From NCBI GenBank assembly GCA_900545275.1, contig UQYG01000004.1, positions 118,758 to 182,757 on the forward strand: DNA of 64,000 nucleotides. Reading direction: 5' to 3'. The notes under the pieces are model-generated. The model was not told the origin of the DNA and searched no databases. It worked only from the letters and a program-made list of their open reading frames with translations. The stretch's first letter is position 1; each line of letters opens with the position of its first letter. The DNA is from an uncultured Sutterella sp. Its GTDB lineage: Bacteria > Pseudomonadota > Gammaproteobacteria > Burkholderiales > Burkholderiaceae_F. The translations under genes were made by a program, and so were the position numbers. Below, piece after piece: positions 1 to 8,053 of the stretch.

Positions 1-661
1 TCGCGAGCACGACGGCGCGCGCACGGAAGGTCTTGCGACCCTCGGGAGTTTGACATTCCACGCCCGCGACGGCGCCCTCTTCCAAGAGAAGCCGCTGCGC
101 GCGGTGGCGATAGAAAATCGGAATCCCGCGGCGCTTTGCGACGCGGGAGAGCGTTTCGACGTAGACGTAGCCGTGGCGGCGCATCACGGTTCGGTGCGCG
201 CGCGGAAAGACGCCGTTGTAGGCTTCGAAAAGGACCGGATCGAAGGGAACGCCGTGTCCCTTGAGCCAGGCGAGCATCGGTTCGCTCTCGTGCACAAGCA
301 CGCTGATGAGATCGGGATCGCCCCGACGGCCGCCTCCTTCGTAGGTATCGCGAAAGAAGGCCTCGGTCGAGTCGGTTCGTCCCATCCGTTTCTGTCCTTC
401 CGGATCATAGGCGTTCACCGACCCCGAAGCGACGAGCGTGTGTCCGCCCGCGATCGCCATCTTTTCCAGAATTGCGACGCGGCCCGCCCCCGCCTCGTCG
501 GCGGCGAGCGCCGCGGAGAGTCCCGCCGCGCCCGAACCCACGACGAGGACGTCCCAGGGTTCTTCATCGGACGTTTCCGCGGCCCGAAGGGGCGGTATCC
601 CGACGAAGCCGAGTCCCGCGCCGAGTCCGAGGGCCGTGACGAGTCTGCGGCGGTCGGTCAT
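1..661 (-). CDS. Tat-exported FAD-dependent reductase (flavocytochrome c / fumarate reductase flavoprotein type), 5' part only
   Basis: The reverse strand encodes an N-terminus reading MTDRRRLVTALGLGAGLGFV, a twin-arginine-like signal. It is followed near residue 45 by the FAD dinucleotide-binding motif VVGSGAAGLSAALAA and then by EKMAIAGGHT, typical of the FAD_binding_2 family that includes periplasmic fumarate, urocanate and related enoate reductases. The C-terminal active site lies outside the window, so the substrate cannot be judged. The start codon overlaps the stop of the upstream response regulator as ATGA, so kinase, regulator and flavoprotein form one coupled operon. I infer that the two-component system senses the substrate or controls this reductase. 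The gene is cut only by the window edge. Confidence 0.85.
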   Translation of the reverse strand, partial: MTDRRRLVTALGLGAGLGFVGIPPLRAAETSDEEPWDVLVVGSGAAGLSAALAADEAGAGRVAILEKMAIAGGHTLVASGSVNAYDPEGQKRMGRTDSTEAFFRDTYEGGGRRGDPDLISVLVHESEPMLAWLKGHGVPFDPVLFEAYNGVFPRAHRTVMRRHGYVYVETLSRVAKRRGIPIFYRHRAQRLLLEEGAVAGVECQTPEGRKTFRARAVVLA

Positions 662-1284
662 CGCGCCTCTCCGCCCTTCAGAAGGTTCGCGCGCTCAAGC
701 GCCCTGGCGATCGCAACGGCCGAGCGTACGCCCAACTTTTTCGTGACGTTGCCGCGGTGCATCTTGACGGTCGGAAGCGAAATGCCGAGTCGGTCCGCGA
801 TCTGCTTGTTGAGAAGCCCCTGGGCGACGAGCTGCGCCACCTCGAGTTCGCGCTCGGTCAGGCGTTCGGTCGCGGCCTGCACCTGTGCGCTCTCGTCGGC
901 GGTGCGCACTTCGTCGAGGCTCTTTTGCACGGCCTTCCTGACGGCTTCGACGAGGACTTCCGGATCGACGGGCTTCACGAGAAAGTCGAGCGCCCCGCGG
1001 TGCACGGCCTGCATCGCCATCGGAATGTCGCCGTGGGCCGAAAGAAAGATGACGGGGATCGTTTCGCCGCGCTCGACGAGCGTCTCCTGCAGTTCCATCC
1101 CGGTCATCCCGGGCATGCGGTGGTCGAGCAGAAGGCAACCCGGCCGCGTCGGATCGTCCATCGAAAGAAAGGAAATCGCCGACGAATAGGTGAGCACGTC
1201 GAACCCCGCCATGCGGATCAAAAAGGCGGTGCTCCGCAGGAGTTCCTCATCGTCGTCGACGATGCGTACGAGCGGTTTCGTCAT
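658..1284 (-). CDS. Response regulator, FixJ/LuxR type (TtrR-like)
   Basis: A 208-residue regulator. It has an N-terminal receiver domain (about residues 5-120; phospho-acceptor Asp54 in the context LLLDHRMPG; conserved Lys in FLVKPVD) and a C-terminal LuxR-type helix-turn-helix (LTERELEVAQLVAQG, then the recognition helix around LGISLPTVKMHR). Its start overlaps the kinase stop as ATGA, and its own stop overlaps the flavoprotein start the same way. The pairing with a kinase carrying a PhnD-like periplasmic domain matches the TtrS/TtrR tetrathionate system in architecture. The neighbouring genes are flavin reductases rather than tetrathionate reductase, so the inducer is probably different. 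Likely DNA targets are the direct repeats at 3361-3404. Confidence 0.9.
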   Translation of the reverse strand: MTKPLVRIVDDDEELLRSTAFLIRMAGFDVLTYSSAISFLSMDDPTRPGCLLLDHRMPGMTGMELQETLVERGETIPVIFLSAHGDIPMAMQAVHRGALDFLVKPVDPEVLVEAVRKAVQKSLDEVRTADESAQVQAATERLTERELEVAQLVAQGLLNKQIADRLGISLPTVKMHRGNVTKKLGVRSAVAIARALERANLLKGGEAR

Positions 1285-3284
1285 TTTTCTTCTCCTCTAT
1301 AGGCTTCGATCACGACTTCGGCGCAGATGCCGGCGACGGGAAGCTGATAAAAGCGCAGCGTCCCGCCGTGGCGGTCGACGATGCCGCGGCAAATCGAAAG
1401 ACCGATGCCGAGCCCCTCCTGTTTGACGGATTCGCCGTAACCCGTGAGACGAGCGAATTGTTCGGGAGTGAGTTTCGGTCCGTTGTCGGTGACGCGCAGC
1501 CAGTAGCGGTCTTTGTCGAGCGTGAGCGACACGCTCACGAACCCGCCCTTCACGTCGAAGGCGGCGTGGCCGGCGTTTCGCATCAAGTTGAGCGTCAAGA
1601 GTTCCAGTTCGAGGGCGTCGCCCAACACCATCGCCGGCCGGTCTTCGCTCGGATCGGCCTTGAGGAAGTCGCCCGCCACGATGCGGATCGGCACGCGCTT
1701 CGTGTCGTGGCGCTCGACGATTGCGGCGGCGCGCCGCACGGCGGCGAGCCAGTCGACGGGCTTCAGGGGCTCGTTGCTGCGCTTGGCGTAGCCGCGCACG
1801 CGGTTGACGATCGCCGTGACGCGGGCGGCTTCGTCCGCCATGGCGGCGAGCGCCGACTCGGCCATCGCGCGGTCGTCGTCCGTCGTCTGACGCGCCTTGT
1901 TCCAGAGCTTGAGTCCGCCGATGTAGTTCGTAATCGAGGCGAGCGGCTGCTTCAATTCGTGCGCGAACATGCTGCTCATCTGCGAGAGCATCCCGACGCG
2001 CTCGACGGCGGAGAGGCGTTCGCGGGACGTTCGCGCCTCCTCTTCCATGCGGTCGCGTTCCTTCAACGCCGCTTCGAGTTCGGTCGTGCGCACGCGAACG
2101 AGATGCTTCGCGCGCACCGTGTGGAAAGCGAGGAAGGCAAGGAGCGCAACAAAGCCGATGAGCCAGTCGAGGTGACGCTTGAAAAATCCGAGGAAGGTCT
2201 GCTCGTCAAGATAGGCGTAGGGCCCGTAGTGAAGGGTCTCCATGAGGGAGCGCACGCCGCTCAGATCAACCCGAATCCCCCAGCGGTAGTTCTGCTGCGA
2301 AGGCATGCCGAAAAGCACCGCCGCGAGACGCCGTACCGTGTCGTCCTGCGCGTTCGCGGTGTAGGCGATCGACCAGTCCGGGTAGCGCGACGTCGAGGCG
2401 AGGCAGGCGCCGGGTTCCGCCGGACGCGTGAAGACGGGAAGGAAGGCTTCCGTATCGATCATCCCCTGCTCGCGGAGCCGCTCGTAGGTGCAGGCGGAAA
2501 GAAGTCCCGCGTCGGCGTCGCCCGAAGCGACGGCGTTCAGCACTTCGGGGGCGTCGTGCGCGCGCCAGAGAAGTCCGCCGAAAAAGTCGTCCGCTTCGTA
2601 CCCTTCTTCCACAAGACGGCCGCCCAACCACTGCCAGGGCCCGAACGACACGCTGCTCTCCAAGGCGAGGCGCTTTCCGCGCAGATCCTCCCAATTCTTT
2701 GGGGCGGGTTTCTCCGTCGAAACGAGAAGAAGCGCTCCGGCCGATCCCGCCGCGCCCTCGCCGATTCGCTCGCGCGTCGCCAAGGGCACCGCCCCCGTGT
2801 CGAGCATGAGGGAGACGGTCGTGCCCGCCGTCGCCACGGCGAAGGGAATCTTGCGCTCCCGCACTTCCTCCACGAAGACGCGCGAAGGAATCCCCTCGAC
2901 GATTACGCGTCGGTCGGGAAAGGTGTGCTTCAGGGCGTTGAGAACGGGAAGAACGCTCTGATAGAAGACGGCGGACGCCCCCGTATCCTCCACGGCGATC
3001 CAAAAGTCACCCGGAGCGGGTCCCTCTGCGGGCACGGGATCGATCGGAAGAACAGAGGGAACCTCTCCTTCGCGAAATTCGAGCGAACGAAGGGCCGAAA
3101 GGTCGAAGCTTGCCGCCGAGACGGCGTCGGACGGGGAAGATTCTTCGGCGGCGAACGCCGCAGGAGAGGAAATAAAGAGAGCGAGGGAGAGAAGCGCCGC
3201 AACCGCCCCGACGCACCCCGCCGCGACGGCTTTGCGGCGTCGCGCAAGGATTTCGCAAAGGGAGAAATGGCGGAGACGGTTCAT
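1281..3284 (-). CDS. Sensor histidine kinase with periplasmic PhnD-like ligand domain (TtrS-like)
   Basis: 667 residues from the chosen ATG at 3284. The open frame continues upstream to 3464, but the signal/membrane segment begins right after this ATG; no good ribosome-binding site is visible. Order: N-terminal membrane/signal segment (to about residue 45); a periplasmic domain of about 260 residues with substrate-binding-protein features (FWIAVEDTGASAVFYQSVLPVL, given here only as a landmark near residue 75); a second membrane helix (WLIGFVALLAFLAFHTV); a coiled coil; the H-box FAHELKQPLASI with His442; then N, G1 and G2 boxes (NLMRNAGHAA, VTDNGP, GLGIGLSICRGIV). Such kinases sense small anions or oxidants in the periplasm. 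The stop overlaps the regulator start. I infer control of the flanking FAD reductases. Confidence 0.88.
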   Translation of the reverse strand: MNRLRHFSLCEILARRRKAVAAGCVGAVAALLSLALFISSPAAFAAEESSPSDAVSAASFDLSALRSLEFREGEVPSVLPIDPVPAEGPAPGDFWIAVEDTGASAVFYQSVLPVLNALKHTFPDRRVIVEGIPSRVFVEEVRERKIPFAVATAGTTVSLMLDTGAVPLATRERIGEGAAGSAGALLLVSTEKPAPKNWEDLRGKRLALESSVSFGPWQWLGGRLVEEGYEADDFFGGLLWRAHDAPEVLNAVASGDADAGLLSACTYERLREQGMIDTEAFLPVFTRPAEPGACLASTSRYPDWSIAYTANAQDDTVRRLAAVLFGMPSQQNYRWGIRVDLSGVRSLMETLHYGPYAYLDEQTFLGFFKRHLDWLIGFVALLAFLAFHTVRAKHLVRVRTTELEAALKERDRMEEEARTSRERLSAVERVGMLSQMSSMFAHELKQPLASITNYIGGLKLWNKARQTTDDDRAMAESALAAMADEAARVTAIVNRVRGYAKRSNEPLKPVDWLAAVRRAAAIVERHDTKRVPIRIVAGDFLKADPSEDRPAMVLGDALELELLTLNLMRNAGHAAFDVKGGFVSVSLTLDKDRYWLRVTDNGPKLTPEQFARLTGYGESVKQEGLGIGLSICRGIVDRHGGTLRFYQLPVAGICAEVVIEAYRGEEK

Positions 3285-3360
3285 GACGGTGAAGAAAGGG
3301 AAAGTCTTGGAATCATGACAGGAAACGGCCCGCGACGCAAGGCTTTGACGGGCCATCCCC

Positions 3361-3404
3361 GACCTATCCCAAGGTATGTATACCGACCCATACCAAGGTA
3401 TGTC
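3361..3404. promoter_or_regulatory. Tandem operator-like repeats between divergent respiratory operons
   Basis: Two 20-bp copies, 3361-3380 and 3385-3404, agree at 17 positions, share CCAAGGTATGT and are spaced 24 bp apart. The second copy contains the inverted repeat CATACC-AA-GGTATG. They lie between the kinase operon and the divergent reductase gene, which is where the response regulator would be expected to bind. Binding is inference. Confidence 0.6.
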
Positions 3405-3494
3405 GCCGAAAATTCGACGCGGCGCGAGAATGTTCCCAACCGAAAGGTTTCTCTCCTTTTGCACACTCTCAACACATCACCGAAGAGGATTCAA

Positions 3495-5051
3495 ATGAGT
3501 GACATCAATCTTGCTCGTCGCAGCTTCCTGAAGTCCGGCGCCGCCGTCGCCGCCACGCTCATGGCCAGCGCCGCCGCCAATGCCGGCATTCCCGCCGCCA
3601 AGGTTCAGAAGTGGGACGAAGAATACGACGTCGTGATCATCGGCTCGGGCTTTGCCGGCATGGCTTGCGCCCTCAAGGCCGGTCGCGCCGGCCTCAAGGT
3701 TCTCATCCTTGAAAAGATGCCCGTCGTCGGCGGCAACTCCGCCATCTGCGGCGGCAACGTCGCCTGCCCGGTCAACCCCGTTCAGGCCGCCCAGGGCATC
3801 AAGGACAGCAAGGAACTCTTCATCGCCGACTGCCTGAAGGACGGCCTCGGCATCAACCACACCGAACTCCTCGCCACGATCGCCGACCGCTGCAACGACA
3901 CGATCAAGATGGTCGTCGACTGCGGCTGCGAATTCGTGCCCAACAAGATGCTCTTCGAAGCCGGCCACTCGGTTCCGCGCTCCTATGAAATCAAGGCCGG
4001 TACGGGCTCGGGCTACATCCGTCCGATGGAAGCCGAATTGAAGAAGATCCCGACCGTCACGATCCGCACGCGCTGCAAGATGGACGACTTCGTCGTCGAC
4101 GAAACGGGCGCCGTGGTCGGCATCACGGCCCGCACGGGTTATCGCTTCAACGCCAAGCTCGTCAACGACGACCGTGAAAACAAGACCGGCAAAGCCGTCA
4201 CGATCCGCGCCAAGAAGGGCGTGATGCTCGCCGCCGGCGGCTTCTCCCGCGACATCGAATTCCGTCAGGCTCAGGACCCGCGCGTCGTTCCCTCGACCGA
4301 CTCGACGAACCAGCCCGGCGCCACGGCCGGCGTCCTGATCAAGGCCATGGGCATCGGCGCTCTCCCGATCCAGCTTTGCTGGCTGCAGTTCCTCCCGTAC
4401 TGCAACCCGCGTGAAAAGGGCTTCGGCGTTTCCGTGAACTTCACGAACCACGCCTGCATGGACTACGGCGTCGTCGTCGACCGCAAGACCGGCAAGCGCT
4501 TCATGGACGAACACGCCGGCCGCAAGATTAAGTCCGACGCCCTCTTCCAGGTCATCGGCACGGACGAAAACTACCCGATCGCCGTGTGCGACCAGGCCAT
4601 CGTCGACGCGATCAACCCGTCCTTCGTGAAGCTGCCGCTCGAAATGGGCACCGTCAAGAAGTTCAACACCCTTGAAGAACTTGCCGACCACTTCAAGATC
4701 AACAAGGCTCCGTTCCTTGAAGAAGTCAAGAAGTTCAACGGCTACGTCGCCGCGGGCGAAGACAAGGACTTCCACCGCATCCTGAAGTTCAACAACGGTC
4801 TGAACGTTTCGAAGGCCCCGTTCTACGGCATCGAAGTTTCGCCGAAGATCCACCACACGATGGGCGGCGTGCTCATCAACACGAAGGCTCAGGTGATCTC
4901 CGCCACGACCGGCCAGCCCATCAAGGGTCTCTATGCCGGCGGCGAAATCACGGGCGGTGTGCACGGCGCTTCCCGCCTCGGCACGGTCGCCGTGATCGAC
5001 GCCCTCACCTTCGGCATGATCGCCGGTGAAGAATTCGCCAAGATGGCCTAA
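3495..5051 (+). CDS. Tat-exported FAD-dependent reductase (flavocytochrome c flavoprotein family)
   Basis: 518 residues starting at an ATG preceded by AGAGGAT. The Tat signal has ARRSFLKSG at residues 7-15. The FAD site reads VVIIGSGFAGMACA (about 46-59) with EKMPVVGGNS following. Known fumarate reductases of this fold use a His pair and two Arg in the active site. Here HHTMGG (453-458), an Arg near 343 (DEHAGRKIKSD) and Arg494 in GGVHGASRLG are kept. The HPT-type histidine region appears as LQFLPYCNP (about 297-304) with no His. The reaction is therefore probably reduction of an activated C=C bond in an acid other than fumarate; substrate unknown. It has no haem domain of its own, so electrons should come from the tetrahaem cytochrome encoded next. 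Divergent from the TtrSR-like operon. Confidence 0.9.
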   Translation: MSDINLARRSFLKSGAAVAATLMASAAANAGIPAAKVQKWDEEYDVVIIGSGFAGMACALKAGRAGLKVLILEKMPVVGGNSAICGGNVACPVNPVQAAQGIKDSKELFIADCLKDGLGINHTELLATIADRCNDTIKMVVDCGCEFVPNKMLFEAGHSVPRSYEIKAGTGSGYIRPMEAELKKIPTVTIRTRCKMDDFVVDETGAVVGITARTGYRFNAKLVNDDRENKTGKAVTIRAKKGVMLAAGGFSRDIEFRQAQDPRVVPSTDSTNQPGATAGVLIKAMGIGALPIQLCWLQFLPYCNPREKGFGVSVNFTNHACMDYGVVVDRKTGKRFMDEHAGRKIKSDALFQVIGTDENYPIAVCDQAIVDAINPSFVKLPLEMGTVKKFNTLEELADHFKINKAPFLEEVKKFNGYVAAGEDKDFHRILKFNNGLNVSKAPFYGIEVSPKIHHTMGGVLINTKAQVISATTGQPIKGLYAGGEITGGVHGASRLGTVAVIDALTFGMIAGEEFAKMA

Positions 5052-5075
5052 TTCTTAATCGACTCTCTCCTTCGC

Positions 5076-5105
5076 GAGCCGTCCGGAGACCGCTCCGGGC
5101 GGCTC
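5076..5105 (+). terminator. Strong hairpin between reductase and cytochrome genes
   Basis: A 13-bp stem (GAGCCGTCCGGAG pairing with CTCCGGGCGGCTC, one G-T pair, loop ACCG) followed only by GTTTGGT. It has no long T-tract, so it is more likely partial attenuation or 3'-end protection than full termination. Confidence 0.5.
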
Positions 5106-5142
5106 GTTTGGTCTCCAATCCCGTTCTCCAAGATCCTTCATC

Positions 5143-5484
5143 ATGAAAAAGACCCCGATCCTCGCCGCGCTCGTCGCCGCTCTCTTCGCGGTTTCCTCGG
5201 CCTACGCCGCCGAAAACCTCGCCGACCGCCACGCCAAGCTCGGCTTCAAATGCGAAACCTGCCACGCCGGTCAGGCGACGCCCTCCGAACCCCCGATGGA
5301 AGCCTGCACGGGCTGCCATCAGATCGAAGCCCTCGTGGAAAAGACGAAGAACGTCAAGCCCACGAACCCGCACGTTTCGCCCCACTACGGCAACACGCTC
5401 GAATGCGTCAATTGCCACATGATGCACGGCGAAAGCACGAACTTCTGCGACCAGTGCCATCAGTTCAACTTCAAGATGCCCTGA
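5143..5484 (+). CDS. Small periplasmic tetrahaem cytochrome c
   Basis: 113 residues with a cleavable signal peptide (to about AYAAENL). Four CxxCH haem sites are at residues 37-41, 55-59, 88-92 and 102-106. The size and haem spacing match the small tetrahaem / cytochrome c3 family, which ferries electrons from a membrane quinol dehydrogenase to periplasmic reductases. Located 91 bp after the FAD reductase with only a hairpin between, so it is almost certainly that enzyme's electron donor. In Shewanella the same haem module is fused to the flavoprotein; here it is a separate polypeptide. No quinol-oxidising NapC/CymA-type partner is present in the window. Confidence 0.92.
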   Translation: MKKTPILAALVAALFAVSSAYAAENLADRHAKLGFKCETCHAGQATPSEPPMEACTGCHQIEALVEKTKNVKPTNPHVSPHYGNTLECVNCHMMHGESTNFCDQCHQFNFKMP

Positions 5485-5553
5485 TCGCTTTCGAACGCAT
5501 CCCCGCCTTTGGCCGCGCCGCGCGATCCTCTTCCGTGCGGCGCGTCCCTCTCG

Positions 5554-5596
5554 GACCGCAGACGTCTATTCAACGTCTGCGGTCTCTTTTTCTTCT
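5554..5596 (+). terminator. Rho-independent terminator after the cytochrome
   Basis: Perfect 12-bp stem GACCGCAGACGT / ACGTCTGCGGTC followed by TCTTTTTCTTCT. It ends the reductase-cytochrome operon. Confidence 0.9.
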
Positions 5597-5701
5597 CATT
5601 TCGACCCCGAAAAGCAAAAGGCGGCCCCGTCCGGCCGTCCCTTGCGAAAGACCGACCGTTCGGCAACCGCCTTTCGTGTTTCTCAACAAGAAATCCTGAA
5701 C

Positions 5702-5929
5702 TCAGTTCTTCCGTACCGCCTCCTTCTTTTCCGCCCGGATCACATCGACCGGCTTTCCGCCTATGCCCCAGTTCTCCATCGGGACTTCCTCGATCGTCAC
5801 GACGGTCGTCGCGGGGTTCTTCCCGAGGGTCTCGGCCAGGAGTTTCGTGACGCCCTCGATGAGCTGCGCCTTTTGCGCACGCGTGGGCGCTTCCCGCCCG
5901 CCGGTAAGCCGAATGTGCACGTACGGCAT
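5702..5929 (-). CDS. 4-oxalocrotonate tautomerase family protein
   Basis: 75 residues beginning MPYVHIRLTGG, so after Met removal the N-terminal proline is the expected catalytic base of the tautomerase superfamily. The rest (about 60-70 residues, conserved VTIEEVPMENWGIGGKPV) fits the small hexameric 4-OT class rather than MIF. AGGAG lies six bases upstream of the ATG. It is a single gene, not part of an aromatic meta-cleavage operon, so the physiological substrate is unknown. Confidence 0.9.
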   Translation of the reverse strand: MPYVHIRLTGGREAPTRAQKAQLIEGVTKLLAETLGKNPATTVVTIEEVPMENWGIGGKPVDVIRAEKKEAVRKN

Positions 5930-6033
5930 GACATGCTCCTTATCAGTTGAAAAACGTTCGCTCAGACTAGCGCTTTTTCCGGGCGCCGTCGAGAACGCCG
6001 TCCCGACGATTGAGCAAAGCTCTTCCCGACATA

Positions 6034-6053
6034 GATAATTAATAACGATTATC
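6034..6053. promoter_or_regulatory. Inverted repeat upstream of dps, Fur-box-like
   Basis: GATAAT and ATTATC arms separated by eight bases, resembling the Fur consensus (GATAAT units) with one extra base. A second weak palindrome (GTTAG-N7-CTAAC) follows near 6078-6094. The surrounding 130 bp are much more AT-rich than the genome, as expected for the dps promoter. Identity of the regulator is inference. Confidence 0.4.
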
Positions 6054-6163
6054 TATTGCTTTCTATGCTTCGATAGGTTAGTATTTACCTAACGAAACAC
6101 AATGAGTGTTTAACAAAAACTATTTAGGCGGATACGTCAAAGAATCCGCAAGGAGTACGAATC

Positions 6164-6613
6164 ATGACGAAGCTTCTCAACACCTATCTCGCCAACCTCG
6201 CGCTTTGGCAGCTGAAGCTCCACAACTACCACTGGAACGTCACGGGCCGCATGTTCGTCGCCGTGCACGAATACACCGAAAAACTCTACGACGAAGCCTT
6301 CGATCAGTTCGACGCCGTCGCAGAAGTCCTGAAGATGCGAGGCGAAATGCCTCTCGTCACCTCGGCCGAATATCAGGCCGCCGCCACGATCAAGGAAGTC
6401 GAGGGCCGCGCCTACACGGTCGCCGAAGTCCTCGCGGGCGTCGAAGCCGACATGAAGCTCATGCGCGACCTGGCGCTGGAAATCCGCAAGAACGCGGCCG
6501 AAGCCGACGACTTCCAGGTGCAGGCCCTTATGGAAGGTTACCTCGAAGGCTACGCCAAGCAGCTCTGGTTCCTGCGCGCCATGAAGGAAGACTGCTGCTG
6601 CAAGAGCGAATAA
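6164..6613 (+). CDS. dps: Dps ferritin-like DNA-protection protein
   Basis: 149 residues. The ferroxidase signature of Dps proteins is visible near the N-terminus (LKLHNYHWNVTG, then VHEYTEKLYDEAFDQFD), with His and Asp/Glu ligands contributed across the dimer interface. Dps dodecamers oxidise and store Fe(II) using peroxide and protect DNA. The C-terminal tail is unusual in ending with three consecutive cysteines (EDCCCKSE). The gene stands alone with its own AT-rich promoter and a Fur-like box upstream, which would fit iron or peroxide control. Confidence 0.93.
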   Translation: MTKLLNTYLANLALWQLKLHNYHWNVTGRMFVAVHEYTEKLYDEAFDQFDAVAEVLKMRGEMPLVTSAEYQAAATIKEVEGRAYTVAEVLAGVEADMKLMRDLALEIRKNAAEADDFQVQALMEGYLEGYAKQLWFLRAMKEDCCCKSE

Positions 6614-6646
6614 GACGTTCGCTCCTCAAATCGGAATAGTGTAAAA

Positions 6647-6675
6647 GCCCGCCGCGGTTCGGTCCCGCGGCGGGC
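6647..6675 (-). terminator. Terminator for the 6721-7371 gene, possibly bidirectional
   Basis: Perfect 11-bp stem GCCCGCCGCGG / CCGCGGCGGGC. On the reverse strand it is followed by TTTTACAC. It also lies 34 bases after dps. Confidence 0.75.
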
Positions 6676-6720
6676 TACGGCGTTCCGGATGTCGGCGCGG
6701 ACAGCGCAGCGCCCTTTGTT

Positions 6721-7371
6721 TTATTGAGGATTGCGGTTCATCAAACCTTCCATGATCATCGCCGGATTCGGACGCGGCGCCTCGATCATGTGCAGGTGGT
6801 TCGTGTCGGTGTGCTCAAATTCGCCCTTGACGCCCGGAATGACGAGGATCGTCACCTGTTCGTAGTCGAAGGTTCCGTCGGGATTGAAGCGGAACTGAAT
6901 CTCCCAGCTCTTCGTATTGAAGGCTTCTTCCAGGAAGGGGTTCGAGCAGATGCCGTTCACGAGGTTTCCGCGCTCGGCGCGCAGCGTGATGGTCTTGGCA
7001 CCGGGCTCGGCCGTGCCTTCAGCCATCGCGATCTGACCGCGCGGAATCGCGAGCGTCATGTAGATCTTCTTCGTTTCGGGCTCCCATAGGAGATAGCCCA
7101 CCTGATCGTGGAAGGCGTTGAGTTCGCCCGGCTTCGTGATGTAGACGTGATAGCGCAGACCGTAAAAAACCTGCGGACCGTTGTTCTGCGCGTCGATCAC
7201 TTCGAAGGTCCACGTTTCGTGATAGGGCTCCGCGACGGGGCCCTCCGCTTCGGGGTGGGTGTCGACGCCGTCCTCTCCATACCATTTGCCGGCAAGCGGA
7301 GCGAGCGGCCCGAGGTTAGCGAGCGTATCGGCGTGCGCCGGCGTTTCGGTGTAAATGTCGTTGTATTTCAA
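6721..7371 (-). CDS. Haem-binding-like beta-barrel (FABP/nitrobindin-type) protein
   Basis: 216 residues from a TTG start at 7371, chosen because GAGGAG sits eight bases upstream. The frame extends upstream to 7461 but only through a repeated intergenic element. The sequence begins LAPLAGKWYGEDGVDTHPE and continues with many alternating beta-strand stretches (YHETWTFEVID, YLLWEPETKKIYMTLAIPRG). This is the pattern of the THAP4/DUF1794 haem-binding barrel family, whose members bind haem or lipids. No signal peptide. I cannot identify the haem-ligand histidine with certainty. The family call is moderate; the gene itself is solid. Confidence 0.65.
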   Translation of the reverse strand: MKYNDIYTETPAHADTLANLGPLAPLAGKWYGEDGVDTHPEAEGPVAEPYHETWTFEVIDAQNNGPQVFYGLRYHVYITKPGELNAFHDQVGYLLWEPETKKIYMTLAIPRGQIAMAEGTAEPGAKTITLRAERGNLVNGICSNPFLEEAFNTKSWEIQFRFNPDGTFDYEQVTILVIPGVKGEFEHTDTNHLHMIEAPRPNPAMIMEGLMNRNPQ

Positions 7372-7391
7372 GGCACTTCTCCTCGAAAAGG

Positions 7392-7466
7392 GCGCGCCGC
7401 CCGTCCGCCGTCCGCGGACGAAGAAAAAGCGAATGCGCCTCTTTTGCGAAAACGATAGCACGTCTC
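7392..7466. repeat. Intergenic repeat, copy 1
   Basis: A GC-rich block beginning GCGCGCCGCCCGTCCG, then an A-rich stretch, then the core TGCGCCTCTTTTGCGAAAAC and GCACGTCT. It matches 7826-7893 in the same orientation apart from an 8-base insertion and a few changes. On the reverse strand it sits just upstream of the ribosome-binding site of the beta-barrel gene. Confidence 0.8.
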
Positions 7467-7825
7467 ACCCGCCCTTTCCAACACAGGTTCGACAACCTAT
7501 TACAAAAGGAATCGGGACCGTACGGCTCGGTCGGCCGCGGGATCCGGCCTGAAGAACGGCTGACAACGGGCTCTGCAGACCGAAAGCGCCCGACAAAGGC
7601 TTCGGCGGCCGATGCCGGCTTCCTTGGAGAGTTCGATCATCTCGCGGACTTTTGTTCCGTCTCCCCAACGAACCGTCACAGGGATCTTCGGCGGCACGTC
7701 TTGAGAAAACTTCGATGATCCGGCTCTTTGTCGCGAAGATCTTCCTGAACATCGAACGGTTTTCCGAGCCGGGCCGACACGGGTCGTACCGAGGCGAATA
7801 CGGAGACCGGGCTTCGGAAAAATCC
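7467..7825. other. Gene-poor spacer between two repeat copies
   Basis: No convincing gene. A short reverse-strand frame (7500-7697, starting MPPKIPVTVRWGDGTKVREM) looks protein-like for about 35 residues and then loses character, so it could be a gene remnant. Confidence 0.3.
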
Positions 7826-7893
7826 GCGCGCCGCCCGTCCGCAGAAGAAAATAAAGCGGATGCGCCTCTTTTGCGAAAACGACGGCACGTCTT
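7826..7893. repeat. Intergenic repeat, copy 2
   Basis: Second copy of the element at 7392-7466, in direct orientation with starts 434 bp apart. It retains the identical core TGCGCCTCTTTTGCGAAAAC. It does not lie next to a start codon, so it is not simply a promoter of the adjacent gene. Confidence 0.8.
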
Positions 7894-8009
7894 TCAGTCT
7901 CGCCGAAAGCTTCGAAACCGTCCGGCTTCCCCTCCGCTCCTTAACGTTTGGCAAGCGCGCATCGATTGAGATTCGACGGACGCGTCACCCAAACGGACGA
8001 TTGATTCTC

Positions 8010-8015
8010 TACAAT
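8010..8015 (+). promoter_or_regulatory. Candidate -10 box TACAAT for the export operon
   Basis: TACAAT lies 38 bases before the TolC-family ATG. The same hexamer recurs at a similar distance before several other genes in the window. Confidence 0.45.
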
Positions 8016-8053
8016 CCAACATTCATCCCACAGAATTCGGAACCGCGTCATTC

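Noticed and set aside
1368..5051. A 1227-codon forward frame
   Set aside because: Its first 700 codons are antisense to the kinase operon and Arg/Gly-rich; the real gene starts at 3495.
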